Positions 41,071 to 50,532 are shown, numbered from the stretch's first letter. The stretch: DNA of 64,000 nt from Pasteurella multocida subsp. multocida OH4807 (GCA_000973525.1 CP004391.1:682001-746000), one strand, 5' to 3'. Notes: a model not told the origin generated them from the sequence alone. Made by a program: numbers and translations.

Positions 41071-43461
41071 TCATTTCGCATTTTTTCTAATCACGTTTTG
41101 ATAAATCGGTTCTTCCTGCGTTTTTGTCCCAACTTTCTCATAAATCGTTTCTTCGTGAGAAGAAATCACATTTTGATTCTTACCAGTTGGACGGAATTGC
41201 ACATCAGCATAGACGGGGTCAGTCGTCGGTGCATGACTCACTTGTTCTACAATTCGATCACTTCTGGTTTTCAGTTGTGACTCAGGAATAATCCCTTTGC
41301 TAAGTGGTTGATCGGCGCCAGGCTTTTGCACTTTCTGCGGTTTTTCTGGCTTTTTAGGCGCAGGTTTGCTCGGTGCTTTAGGCGTCAGCGTTTCATATAC
41401 CACCTCATTTGAATCACGGCGCGCTGCGTGTTTCCCTTGATTTTGGAACTGCAACTCAGCATACGTTGGTTCCGTTGTTGGTACATGACTCACCTGCTCC
41501 ACAAGGCGATCACTTCTGGTTTTCAGTTGTGATTCTGGAATAATCCCATGACTTAATGCCTGTGGTTTCTGAGGTTTTTGCGCTGTTTTTGGTTTCTCTG
41601 GTTTTTTCGCACCATTGCGTTGTGCTGGAGATGCCACTTCATCATAAATCACCGCATCTGAGCCATGTGCCTGAGAACGCGTTGCGTTGCGAGGGAATTG
41701 TAAGTCCGCATAAGTTGGCTCCGTTGTCGGTGTATGACTCACTTGTTCTACAATTCGATCACTTCTGGTTCTCAATTGAGACTCAGGATAGAAACCGTCT
41801 ACTTGCGCCGCTTTTCTATTTTTATTCACTTGTGCATAAATAGCGCTTGGATCAGCCGCTTGCTCCGCTTTTGGCTTCGGCGGTTGCACCGGTTTTCTTG
41901 GGTGAGTATGAGATGGTTTTTGTAAAGCGTCTTCTTTACCTGCCACCGCTTTAGTCGGTACTGCTGGTAATGGTTTTGCTTTCTTCGCAACTGGCTCGTT
42001 CACATGATGTTTCTTAATGTAATCTTGTAACTCAGGTGATTTAAATGGATTTTCAATCACTTGGTTACCGATCACAAATCGAGTAGAAGACATCGTTGGA
42101 TCTTGCTCATACAACGCTCTTAGATTTCTCGCCTCCGAACTCTCATAATGGCTATCTTTCGGGTTGAATGCTTTCTTAATATTATCAAGATTCACTTTCA
42201 TATCTTTAGAAATACCATTATTTTTCGTCACGATCTTATCTAATGGGAAATAGAACGCGTCTTTATCTGTTGTTCCACCAAGATGCTCGATTTTTGGACC
42301 TTCTGATTTTGCTTTACGCTTGAACAAGTTAGGCAACAATTGTTTTTTGTATGCCGTACTTTGTTCACCAGAAGAAACCGCACTTTCCGTAGTTGGAATC
42401 TCTAATGTTTTTAGCGGATTCTCAATAACATGATCCTTAATCGTAAATTTCAAGTTTGGATGATCTTTGTAGTTTTCATACAAGTATCTTAACTCTCTCG
42501 ATGTCACAGAATCATAGAACGGATTTGCAGGATCAAACACCTCTTTCAAACGAGCTAAATCAATTTTTGAATTTTCTCGATAAGTTGGTGTATCTGTCGC
42601 CAAGCCATCTAACGCGAAATACAATTGTCCACCACGTTCTAACGTTTCTTTCGCAATAAACTTCGTTTTTTCTGCAAAGAAATCCATTCGGGCGTCATTT
42701 AAAGCCGTTTGTGTCGTTTGATAGTCACGGATGGCTTTATTTTCTTCCGTAGTGTAGTTAGCTGACTCTTGTAGCTCTTCCATATCGAATTTTGGATTTT
42801 TTCTCAAGGCATCGTACATGTCTTGTTCTTGATCGCTCAAGGTCGCAATACGTTTCAAGGCATCCACTGCATTTTCATTCTTGATTAACTCACGAATAAT
42901 ACGTTGGTTATCTTCAACATTTGCTTCATTGATACGGTTTCTCGAATCATCACGACGCGCCATTTTTGCCATAGAATCAGTAAATGAAGCGATCTCTTGA
43001 ATATCTTGCTCGCTCACATTGCCTGCTTTCACTTGTTTTGCAAATGAACTCAATTGAGCAAACTCAAATCCAAGATTCAATTTACCGACATAGCTATCCG
43101 CTAGAATCGCGTTATTTCCTTCTGTATCTGCCGCATTTGCTCGCGCGATCAGTTCTTTTCTGCCTTGTTTTAATCCATAGATTAAGGCATTTTCACCTAA
43201 TTCTGCGTGCGCCGCTCGTGGTGACTCAAGGTTATTCAGTTTATTTGGTAAATGTTCAATCGTTTCAATTTCTTGAACTTTACCTCGATAACCACGATCG
43301 ACCAATTTACTGAGCTCTTCACTCAGATTATGACCAGAACTAAATGCTTCTCTTTCTAATGGCTGTTTTTTATAAGCCGAGAAATTTGAGAGATCCGCAT
43401 CAATATAATAGTTTTCATTTAAAGCCAAGACATTTGCATCGGTTTTCAACGTCTCTGGCAA
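41071..43461 (-). pseudogene. C-terminal fragment of a PfhB-type filamentous haemagglutinin, out of frame
   Basis: Open frame of 796 codons (from TTG 43461; open back to 43509), following the TPS fragment in another frame. The nominal TTG has no ribosome site, so it is probably only made if the upstream frame is shifted. Content: helical region (about 40-270); two copies of a ~80-residue module (277-356, 398-480) sharing VIENPxK; Pro/Lys-rich linkers; then three repeats (556-638, 639-722, 723-796), each with PESQLKTRSDRIVEQVSH. Tyrosine motifs: AIYAQV, EPTYADL, VIYDEV, EPTYAEL, VVYETL, DPVYADV, TIYEKV, EPIYQNV. No Fic motif HxFxxGNGR and no YopT-like triad seen. Confidence 0.8.
41074..41796 (-). 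repeat. Three ~250-bp direct repeats encoding EPIYA-like modules
   Basis: Units 41548-41796, 41296-41547 and 41074-41295 code for GFYPESQLRTRSDR / GIIPESQLKTRSDR modules with one EPxYA-type and one xxYExx tyrosine each. A DNA block around cgatcacttctggtt recurs at about 41249, 41507 and 41757. Confidence 0.88.
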
Positions 43462-43512
43462 ACTATTGTCATAGCGGTGTTTCGTGATCTGCGCTTGATC
43501 ATGGTGTGTTTA
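43446..43512 (-). other. Junction where N- and C-terminal haemagglutinin frames meet
   Basis: Both frames are open between 43446 and 43509; the C-terminal frame is closed upstream by TAA at 43510-43512. Local sequence GGTAAACACACCATGATC contains AAA and an ACACAC run. One extra A, or loss of one AC unit, would join the frames as ...GKTHHDQAQ or ...GKHHDQAQ. Confidence 0.75.
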
Positions 43513-44582
43513 CCGTGCATTGCGCCTGTACTTGCGCCAGTAATCGCGATTTCTCCTTCTTGTGCATCTTTGCCTGAGCGTTTCGTTAACGTATGTTTCT
43601 CTAGATTGTATTGACTTTCACCCGCTATCATCGTGATCTTTGTTTGAGTACTTTTATCGATTTCAGGTAGAATGGATTGTTTTTGCTCAATTTTTTTCGC
43701 AATAATATCTAAATAAGGTAAGCCATCTGTGGCAAAACCGTTGACATCAATTGTCACCGTTCCTTTGGTCACCTCTAATTCTAATTTGTCAGGATCGATG
43801 AGACTACTGGTTGTCACTAAAAAATGTTTGGCATTAATGGCTTTGGCACCATTTAAGGTAATCCCATTTTGGTTAGCAATCACCAGATCCGCTTGCTGCC
43901 CAAGAACTTCTAAAGCGCCTTTAATGGTACTCGCTGCTGAACCTGTTACTTGCGTCAAAATCACATCAGCCAGTTTTTGATTTTTTAAATTGGGGTTAGC
44001 ATCTAGATATCCAACTATTTCTGATCTTGCTTGAGCATTATTATTTCTGAATATGGCACCATTCGGAACAATAAACTTTTGGAATCGGTTATCTGAAACT
44101 CCCTTATCATTTGGTTTAGTAATATCAATCACAAGTACATTGTTTTCTGTGTGATGCAACTGTATCGTATTATTATTTTTTCCTGAATTAGTTTTATCCA
44201 GCTGAATATTTTGCTCTTCTCCGATTTTTTTTAATTCCTGAGTTTTAATCTTGGCTAATGCATTTAAAGTCTCCTCACGATGAGGATCGACATCCTCAGT
44301 AGCAGAAAGTACAGGTGCCGACACTATGGTCAACAATAAAACTGAGACATGTTTCCAGGTGAGCTGCATGACTGAAGAAACAGGGTTAAAGGTATTTTTT
44401 ACCCATAATGGCACGGGGGATAAGGCATGGGGGGCAGCGAGGGGCGGTTCCTCAGCGTCGCTTTCTGTTGTGTTAACAGCATCTGAAGAGCCATTGCCTA
44501 CGGCTGACTTAATGCATTCAGCAACGGGCACAAGACAAGATTTTGATTGGCTAAAAATAAGTTTATAACGATTTTTATTCAT
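43446..44582 (-). CDS. pfhB: N-terminal TPS-domain fragment of filamentous haemagglutinin
   Basis: 378 aa, truncated by frameshift. Extended signal peptide (MNKNRYKLIFSQSKSCLVPVAECIK, ESPR type) with a hydrophobic core ending SAPVLSA near residue 94, then the two-partner secretion domain with the required NQNGI motif and NAKHFLV block. The TPS domain ends at ITGASTGAMHGK; about 20 frame-shifted residues follow. Normally several thousand residues come next. It lies 29 bp after lspB, clearly the cognate transporter. May still be secreted as a short TPS stub. Confidence 0.88.
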   Translation of the reverse strand: MNKNRYKLIFSQSKSCLVPVAECIKSAVGNGSSDAVNTTESDAEEPPLAAPHALSPVPLWVKNTFNPVSSVMQLTWKHVSVLLLTIVSAPVLSATEDVDPHREETLNALAKIKTQELKKIGEEQNIQLDKTNSGKNNNTIQLHHTENNVLVIDITKPNDKGVSDNRFQKFIVPNGAIFRNNNAQARSEIVGYLDANPNLKNQKLADVILTQVTGSAASTIKGALEVLGQQADLVIANQNGITLNGAKAINAKHFLVTTSSLIDPDKLELEVTKGTVTIDVNGFATDGLPYLDIIAKKIEQKQSILPEIDKSTQTKITMIAGESQYNLEKHTLTKRSGKDAQEGEIAITGASTGAMHGKHTMIKRRSRNTAMTIVCQRR

Positions 44583-44611
44583 ACTAAGTTAATCCTTCAA
44601 CTTAAACTACA

Positions 44612-46333
44612 TTAAAAAGATAGGGAACCACTAAAGTAGTAAACTGGTTTTTTCGCGCTGTTTTTCACGGTACCCACTCCATTAATCGGCTGACCATAGG
44701 TGAATGAGAGCGACAAAGCACTGGCTTGTGCTTTGACCCCAAATGCCACACCCGCGAGGCTCTCCGTTTGGTGCGTTTGTTTGAGGTGAATCTTACCGAT
44801 ATCCACCCCAACAAATGGCGAAATTTGCGAGAGGTAGGCTTTTTGTGGATAGAAAGGCAAGGTCAAGGTTTGCGAGAGGTAGGCTCCGCTGTCGCCTGAA
44901 GCGGCGCCGCCTTTAAAGCCTCTTACCGTGTATTCATCGCCAATGGAAAATTGGTTTTCTGAATACAGGCTGTCAAAGCCATATTGTCCACCGATACGGA
45001 GTTGGTAATTCATTGTCCGTTCAAACATAGCTATTGGACGAGTCCAGTTGATACTTCCTGACAATAATTTTAACGTTTTTTCTCCTTTTTCATCATAAGC
45101 GGAGCGATTGGCGTTAAACCATCTTAAGCCATTCGCATAAGACAGGTCGGCATATAATTTCCCGTAGCCTAGGTTGGTGACATAGGATAAGCCGACATTG
45201 GCTTTATTATTGTGGTAGTGACCGATTTGAATATCGGTGAAGTAACTGATACGTTTTTTAAATTCCACTTCGCCATAAAGGGTTAAGATGGTTTCTTTGT
45301 TACGTAGCAATACGTTAGACAGTTTGACTGCGCCCGTTTGGGTTTTCCCCGTTGACGCAAAGACCCCTCTCCCGCCTTCAAGGGCTTTTTTATAGCCTGA
45401 CTCCGAGACTTTTAATTCCAGCGTTGAGAAACCAATCGGTTGGCTGTAGGTGAGGGAATAGTTACGTTGGTTGTTGAAACGGCTGTAATCGTAGAGACGG
45501 TGCCCCGTTGAGAAATGCCAACTGTCGTTGGTGCCTAATAAGTCGCTCCAAGACAAACTGGCGGTGACTTGGTTACGCCCGTTTTTGTTGCCGTCTGTTC
45601 CTGAGTTATTGAAACCAATCGTGAGATCGGGAGCGATGCTACGTTGTCTTTCTATATTTAAATTAGAAATGCCTTTTTGTTCACTGGCAACTACATTGAC
45701 TTTGGCGGTTTTATTGGTGGTATTTAAGATTTCAACCAGTTGGTCGATGTCGTGAACTTTTAAGATGTTGCCTTTTAAATTGGGCAAGACAGAAACCATG
45801 GCTTTATCTCGAAAGCCCATTGCTTGTTCGCCTTCAACCAGTACATCGTTGACTTTCCCCCAAAGGACAATAAATTCCAGATCGCCACTTTGGATTTTGG
45901 AATGTTTTAATCCGATGGCACTGGTCACATAGCCTGCGCGATACAGCACTTCAGTGAGGTCTTTTACAAGCTGAAAGACGACTTTGGTGGAAAGTGGTTG
46001 GTCTTTATATGCTTCGATCACTTCCTCAAAATCGAGGGAGACATTTTCCTCTGCGAGATCGATGGCAACGCTGGTAATTTTGTATTTACTTGCGGCGGCG
46101 CCCTCTGGCAAAGAAAAGGTTTTTTCTTCGGTTGCTTGTTTGTCTTCTAAAAACTGTTGTGCTTTTTTAAAGTTTTCGTCGACATGTTCAAATTGTTGTT
46201 TGTTTTTCAAACGTGACAATTCTTGCGCTAACGGGTTTTGTTCATTGGGATACACAAAGGTAGAATGCCCTAACACTAAGGCTGCGGTGCAGCTTAAAAA
46301 GAATGGACTAAGCCTGCATGGGTGTCTTCTCAT
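44612..46333 (-). CDS. lspB: TpsB outer-membrane transporter LspB
   Basis: 573-aa Omp85-superfamily pore that exports the TPS protein. Signal peptide, periplasmic POTRA region (about 60-220), then a 16-strand barrel ending SGSLSF. The lid-loop motif YTVRGFKGG (VRGF/Y) and FVGVDIG are intact. Start ATG 46333 has GGAG eight bases upstream. The gene looks fully functional although its substrate gene is broken. Fis is known to control the pfhB/lspB genes in P. multocida; a FadR-like dyad is seen here. Confidence 0.95.
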   Translation of the reverse strand: MRRHPCRLSPFFLSCTAALVLGHSTFVYPNEQNPLAQELSRLKNKQQFEHVDENFKKAQQFLEDKQATEEKTFSLPEGAAASKYKITSVAIDLAEENVSLDFEEVIEAYKDQPLSTKVVFQLVKDLTEVLYRAGYVTSAIGLKHSKIQSGDLEFIVLWGKVNDVLVEGEQAMGFRDKAMVSVLPNLKGNILKVHDIDQLVEILNTTNKTAKVNVVASEQKGISNLNIERQRSIAPDLTIGFNNSGTDGNKNGRNQVTASLSWSDLLGTNDSWHFSTGHRLYDYSRFNNQRNYSLTYSQPIGFSTLELKVSESGYKKALEGGRGVFASTGKTQTGAVKLSNVLLRNKETILTLYGEVEFKKRISYFTDIQIGHYHNNKANVGLSYVTNLGYGKLYADLSYANGLRWFNANRSAYDEKGEKTLKLLSGSINWTRPIAMFERTMNYQLRIGGQYGFDSLYSENQFSIGDEYTVRGFKGGAASGDSGAYLSQTLTLPFYPQKAYLSQISPFVGVDIGKIHLKQTHQTESLAGVAFGVKAQASALSLSFTYGQPINGVGTVKNSAKKPVYYFSGSLSF

Positions 46334-46393
46334 AAAATCTCCATATTTTAACGAAGCGTGAAGTTTTACTACAAAAAATTAAATGCTATTTGC

Positions 46394-46416
46394 CCAGTCT
46401 GGTCGCACCAGTCTGG
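46394..46416 (-). promoter_or_regulatory. FadR-like operator / double dyad in the lspB leader
   Basis: Minus-strand core CTGGTGCGACCAG (46399-46411) differs by one base from CTGGTACGACCAG of the E. coli fadBA FadR operator. It is framed by two copies of CCAGTCTGG with 14-bp spacing. Centre about 72 bp before the lspB ATG. Confidence 0.5.
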
Positions 46417-46462
46417 AATAAAAGTTGCACAAAAATAAAACAATAAAATAGCTAAAAGAATA

Positions 46463-46507
46463 AAAAAACAAAAAAAACAAATTTGATAATTTTTTCCCAT
46501 TATCAAA
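46463..46507 (-). terminator. Hairpin with T-tract between menH and lspB
   Basis: Minus strand TTTGATAAT-loop-ATTATCAAA (46482-46507) then TTTGTTTTTTTTG. Probably ends the men transcript. Confidence 0.65.
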
Positions 46508-46553
46508 CTATCATAAGATATTGAATTTAGATGAGATGCTTATTTTCTGAGGA

Positions 46554-46571
46554 AATGATTAATTAATCATT
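46554..46571. promoter_or_regulatory. 18-bp perfect palindrome
   Basis: AATGATTAATTAATCATT, about 95 bp past the menH stop and 220 bp before lspB. Operator-like, binder unknown. Confidence 0.4.
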
Positions 46572-46666
46572 GCTGTACATCAAATAAATCGCGCATATTA
46601 TACTGGCAATCATCAAAATAGTCAGCAAATAAAATTAGGTGTCTGTAACTTGATGTTTCGACTTGA

Positions 46667-47398
46667 TTAAAAAACAATCTTTTCTTGTATATTCTTTGCA
46701 AACTGTTGGCTTTGTTCGCGATGGGCGTTGTGTCCTGCTTGTTCAATTAGAGTGAGATTGAGACCTGTGTCTAATGCCAGTTGCTTGAATTTTTGATCTT
46801 TGTCGCCACAAAAATAGTGAATCGGTAAGGTTGATGTGCGTAACGATGGGCGGAAATCTGGCTGTTTGGCTAAACTGGTTGCGAGCAACATTTGTGCGAT
46901 ATTGCTTCCACATTGCTCGGCACGTTTTTCAATTAATTCCGCGCGTTCTGTCGCCGTTAAATGTGCAAAAACGGGTTGTTGATACCAGTCTGCCAAGACA
47001 TCTTGAGGAGGTTGTGTGTTAAAACGTGCTGCCCAAGCTTGATCTTGTTGCCAGCGTGTGTGTTTTTCTGTTTCACTGGTTAAGCCAAGATTAGCACCTT
47101 CTACGATGACACCTTGAAGTTGTCCTTTGGCTTTTGAATAATGTAAGGCGTAATACAAGGCGATGCGCCCGCCTAATGAATAACCAATTAAGTAATAAGG
47201 TTGGTTACTAAGCTGTGCTTTGATTTGTGTGGCTAAGTAGTCACAGGTTTGTTCAAAGTCGTTCACTTGGACGTGTTTGGCTTGTGCATGAAAAGGCAAA
47301 TCCAGTGCTAGGCAGGAAAAATGCGGCAAGTTTTCGATGACGTTTTTCCAGTCCTCTTTGCTGCCGAGTAAACCGTGTAAAAAAACAAGCGTTGGCAT
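46667..47398 (-). CDS. menH: SHCHC synthase MenH
   Basis: Alpha/beta hydrolase of menaquinone synthesis that eliminates pyruvate from SEPHCHC. 243 aa. Oxyanion FLHGLLGSKEDW, nucleophile elbow GYSLGGR, Asp in FCGDKDQKF and His in QAGHNAHRE. Downstream of menF-menD, from which a hairpin separates it. Confidence 0.93.
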   Translation of the reverse strand: MPTLVFLHGLLGSKEDWKNVIENLPHFSCLALDLPFHAQAKHVQVNDFEQTCDYLATQIKAQLSNQPYYLIGYSLGGRIALYYALHYSKAKGQLQGVIVEGANLGLTSETEKHTRWQQDQAWAARFNTQPPQDVLADWYQQPVFAHLTATERAELIEKRAEQCGSNIAQMLLATSLAKQPDFRPSLRTSTLPIHYFCGDKDQKFKQLALDTGLNLTLIEQAGHNAHREQSQQFAKNIQEKIVF

Positions 47399-47410
47399 TT
47401 GATGTCCTTA

Positions 47411-47443
47411 TAAAAAATGCTCGTGGAAGGACGAGCATTTTTG
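47411..47443 (-). terminator. Hairpin between menD and menH
   Basis: Minus strand ATGCTCGT-CCTTCC-ACGAGCAT followed by TTTTTTATAA, in the 56-bp menD-menH gap. It should lower or stop read-through into menH. Confidence 0.8.
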
Positions 47444-47454
47444 TGAGTGATGTT

Positions 47455-49161
47455 TTACTCGCCTATGACAGCATAACTCATTTGTTCAATTAGGCGTTTA
47501 TAGATATTGCTGCCGTCACTTGCCCCCACTTTAATTTCAATTAAGGTGGTTTCACGACGTGAGTACGCCATTTTTAACACTGCGCCTAAATCTGCCCACG
47601 TATAGGGACGGGCATATTTCAGTTCGAAGGTTTGAGCGAGGTGTGAAAACTCTAGGTGATGCGGCATACGGTAATATTTTTCTTTCACTTCGGCATCCAC
47701 TGGGAGCATATCAAAAATCGCGCCACCATTATTATTGATGACAAAGATAATGGTCGGTTGAGTGACTTTTTTAAATAACGCAAGTGAGTTGATATCGTAT
47801 AACGCCGAGAGGTCGCCGATCATCGCGACAACGGGTTGGTTCGCTCCGATACCAATGCCTGCGGCAGTGGCAAGTAGCCCATCGATGCCACTTGCTCCAC
47901 GGTTGGTGTGAATTGGGTAGCCGTCGGGCAATTTTGCTAAGGCATCAACTAAACGCACAAATAAACTGTTGCCCAAAAAGAGTACACCGTTGTTTGGCAA
48001 AATGCGGTCGAGGTGGTGTGCAAGTGAGGCTTCATTTAAGTTGCCGCCCACTTGTTTTTCAATAAAGCTGGCACAGAATTTAGCTAAGGCTAGCGGTTCT
48101 AATAGCCACGGTTTTTGACGTAATGGCGGGTGAGCACGTAGCCAATGGTGCACTTTGGCATTAAAGCGGGTGTGAGCGTGAAGCACAGGATCGACCAGAC
48201 GATCGCTGTGTTCGACAATCCAATATTCGCGCTTAAATTCGGCGAGAAATTGATTAATGCGTTTGCTGATCAAGCCTGAACCGAATTGGATGACAATATC
48301 GGCGTCTAATAACTTTTGTTTCACGGTTTGGTTCGCGAGCCAAATGTCTGCGTACGGTAAGCTCGCTTCTACACCCGATTGCACATCAGTCAACGCAATC
48401 CAACCCATGGTATTTGCCCACGACATGATGCCCATGGTTTGTTCGGCAGGTAGGCGCCCTACGACGATGATGCCGCGCATGGTGCGCCAATGGTCCCAGT
48501 TGGCGTGCATGACGACTTCTTTTTGTTCGGGTTGCTGGACGATCCAAGGTTTGGGTTGGCTTAACCAGCGTGTGATGTTGTCTAGCCACGGATGGGAATC
48601 CACTTGTTCATTCGGTGCGTCATACAGCGGCTCTGCAAAAGGTACGTTGATGTGCACAACGCCTGCTTGTTGTTTTTGTTTATAGCACGCTTGATCTAAG
48701 GTGGAAATAAGCCAACTGGCTGGGTAGTCCTGACTTGGACGAGGTAAATTCACTGTGGCGACAGGATAATCGGCAAACATATTTTGCTGTAAAATCGCTT
48801 GATTTGCGCCACACTCCAGAAGCTCAAGGGGGCGGTCGGCGGTGAGAATAACGAGATTCACACCTGTTTGACGCGCTTCAATGATGGCTGGGTATAAGTT
48901 GGCAGCGGCAGTCCCTGAAGTGACGATGACTGCGACGGGCTTTTTGGTGGCTTTGGCTAATCCGAGAGCAAAAAAGCCTAAACCTCGTTCATCAAAATGT
49001 GTGTAGCAGGTAGCACGTTGACTTTCTTGTAAACGTGCGGCTTCGAGTGTTAAAGGGGTGGAACGCGAACCTGGGGCGATACAAAAATGCGAAACGCCTT
49101 GACGTAACAAGGTCTCTAAAATCACTTTTGACCAACAACGATTAAATACGCTTATTGACAT
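47455..49161 (-). CDS. menD: SEPHCHC synthase MenD
   Basis: ThDP-dependent enzyme joining 2-oxoglutarate to isochorismate, 568 aa. N-terminal CIAPGSRSTPLTLEAA, conserved ThDP/Mg motif MIGDLSALYDINSL with NNNGG. Eleven bases after menF. Confidence 0.96.
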   Translation of the reverse strand: MSISVFNRCWSKVILETLLRQGVSHFCIAPGSRSTPLTLEAARLQESQRATCYTHFDERGLGFFALGLAKATKKPVAVIVTSGTAAANLYPAIIEARQTGVNLVILTADRPLELLECGANQAILQQNMFADYPVATVNLPRPSQDYPASWLISTLDQACYKQKQQAGVVHINVPFAEPLYDAPNEQVDSHPWLDNITRWLSQPKPWIVQQPEQKEVVMHANWDHWRTMRGIIVVGRLPAEQTMGIMSWANTMGWIALTDVQSGVEASLPYADIWLANQTVKQKLLDADIVIQFGSGLISKRINQFLAEFKREYWIVEHSDRLVDPVLHAHTRFNAKVHHWLRAHPPLRQKPWLLEPLALAKFCASFIEKQVGGNLNEASLAHHLDRILPNNGVLFLGNSLFVRLVDALAKLPDGYPIHTNRGASGIDGLLATAAGIGIGANQPVVAMIGDLSALYDINSLALFKKVTQPTIIFVINNNGGAIFDMLPVDAEVKEKYYRMPHHLEFSHLAQTFELKYARPYTWADLGAVLKMAYSRRETTLIEIKVGASDGSNIYKRLIEQMSYAVIGE

Positions 49162-49172
49162 AGTTGTTCCCT

Positions 49173-50468
49173 TTATAATTGATTCTGTTGCAATAATGAT
49201 ACGAGCCCTGCGGCCTTACGCTCAATTTCCCTCCATTCTAGCAGTGGAACCGAGCCTTCAACAATCCCCGCCCCAGCAAAAACAGACAATTGGCTGTGAT
49301 TGTCGACTTGTTCAATAAATGCCGATCGAATGGTGACACAAAAATCCGCTTGTGAAGCAGTCATCACTCCTAATGTCCCCGCATACCAAGTGCGATCAAA
49401 ATTTTCTAACTTACGGAGCGCTTGTTTGGCATCCAGTTGTGGCAATCCTGCCACAGCGGCAGTTGGATGTATGGCAAGTAAAATGTCTTTATCCCCACAG
49501 CCTGTTTTTAATTGGGCTGAAATTTTACGTCTGAGATGTTGCACTTTGCGCAATTTTTTCAGTTCGACACCTTCGACTGTAATTTGTTGCACAAAAGGAT
49601 GTAAATTTTGACAAATGCCGTCGACAACTAATTGGTTTTCATATTCGTTTTTCTTGTCGTGCAATAACCAATCGCTTTGTTGTTGATTTTGTTCTTCGTC
49701 ATCACCCATAAATGCGGTGCCCGCTAGCGCTTCTGTTTTGAGCTGTTGCCCTTGGCGGCGATACAGTAATTCTGGGGTAGAGCCGATAAACGCACGGGTC
49801 TTACTTTCCGCCAATAAAAAGTGATAACAACCTAAGTTGTATTTTTCACTTTCCGCTAAAAAATCCTTTGGGTTAAGTGGGCTAGAGGTTGCAAAACAAC
49901 TTTCATTCGCTAACACAATTTTGCTTAACTCGCCTTGTTGAATTTTTTGTAGCCCTAATTCTACCCAGTGGCACCATTCTGCTTGATTCGCTTTTTGTGA
50001 GATTAAACGAATGTGCTGTTGTACCGTTTCAAGTGGGGCTTGATGTGTAAAATCTGCTAAGCTGGCAAGGGCGGTTTGTTTATCTTGTACAAAATTTGTT
50101 GTATCTATGAAAACGCTGACTGTGACGCCAGCTTGCGTTTGTTGGAGCAAAATGCGGGGTAACACAAATCGGGTTTCCCCATAAAACTGCATTCCTCCAA
50201 CAAGGGATAATCCTGGTGTGCTGACAAATTTTTCTGCTAATGCGATATCCGAAAATTGACGCACTGCGCCTGTTGCTGCCCATATTAATGCGCCATCTCG
50301 GCTGTTCAAATAAAATTGCGGATAACTTTGTTGCGCTTTCAACCATGAGAGTAACGAAAACGGTTTCACTGAATGGGTTTGAAAACAAGCAATCGGTTGA
50401 TCTTGGCTCGGCTGATAAGCATGAATTTGTGCGACTAGCTGTGCTTGAATTGTTTGCAAGTTATCCAT
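49173..50468 (-). CDS. menF: Isochorismate synthase MenF
   Basis: Chorismate-binding enzyme, 431 aa, first committed step of menaquinone synthesis. C-terminal motifs FIGSTPELLYRRQG, EALAGTAFMGDDE, HPTAAVAGLP and WYAGTLG are intact. No entC/siderophore genes accompany it; next to menD it fits respiration rather than iron uptake. First gene of menF-menD-(menH). Confidence 0.94.
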   Translation of the reverse strand: MDNLQTIQAQLVAQIHAYQPSQDQPIACFQTHSVKPFSLLSWLKAQQSYPQFYLNSRDGALIWAATGAVRQFSDIALAEKFVSTPGLSLVGGMQFYGETRFVLPRILLQQTQAGVTVSVFIDTTNFVQDKQTALASLADFTHQAPLETVQQHIRLISQKANQAEWCHWVELGLQKIQQGELSKIVLANESCFATSSPLNPKDFLAESEKYNLGCYHFLLAESKTRAFIGSTPELLYRRQGQQLKTEALAGTAFMGDDEEQNQQQSDWLLHDKKNEYENQLVVDGICQNLHPFVQQITVEGVELKKLRKVQHLRRKISAQLKTGCGDKDILLAIHPTAAVAGLPQLDAKQALRKLENFDRTWYAGTLGVMTASQADFCVTIRSAFIEQVDNHSQLSVFAGAGIVEGSVPLLEWREIERKAAGLVSLLQQNQL

Positions 50469-50523
50469 ATTGAAAAAGCATTGTTTTTAGCAAAGAAATA
50501 AGTTAAAAATAGGTGTTAATTCT

Positions 50524-50532
50524 ACCGCACTT
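50524..50532 (-). other. DNA uptake signal core between menF and alaA
   Basis: accgcactt in the divergent menF-alaA promoter gap. Confidence 0.85.

Larger units (their letters stand above)
46334..46666. other. 333-bp gap between menH and lspB
   Basis: No ORF. Contains, in transcription order on the minus strand, an 18-bp palindrome (46554-46571), a hairpin with T-tract (46463-46507), paired CCAGTCTGG units with a FadR-like core (46394-46416), and the lspB ribosome site. Confidence 0.7.

Noticed and set aside
41071..43461. Fic (AMPylation) or YopT-like protease domain in the haemagglutinin tail
   Set aside because: Relatives carry them, but no HxFxxGNGR motif and no clear Cys/His/Asp triad context is visible; NPFKSPELQ is not a Fic loop.
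46394..46416. Insertion-sequence or site-duplication scar at the CCAGTCTGG repeats
   Set aside because: No transposase or terminal inverted repeats nearby, and the dyad symmetry fits an operator or hairpin better.
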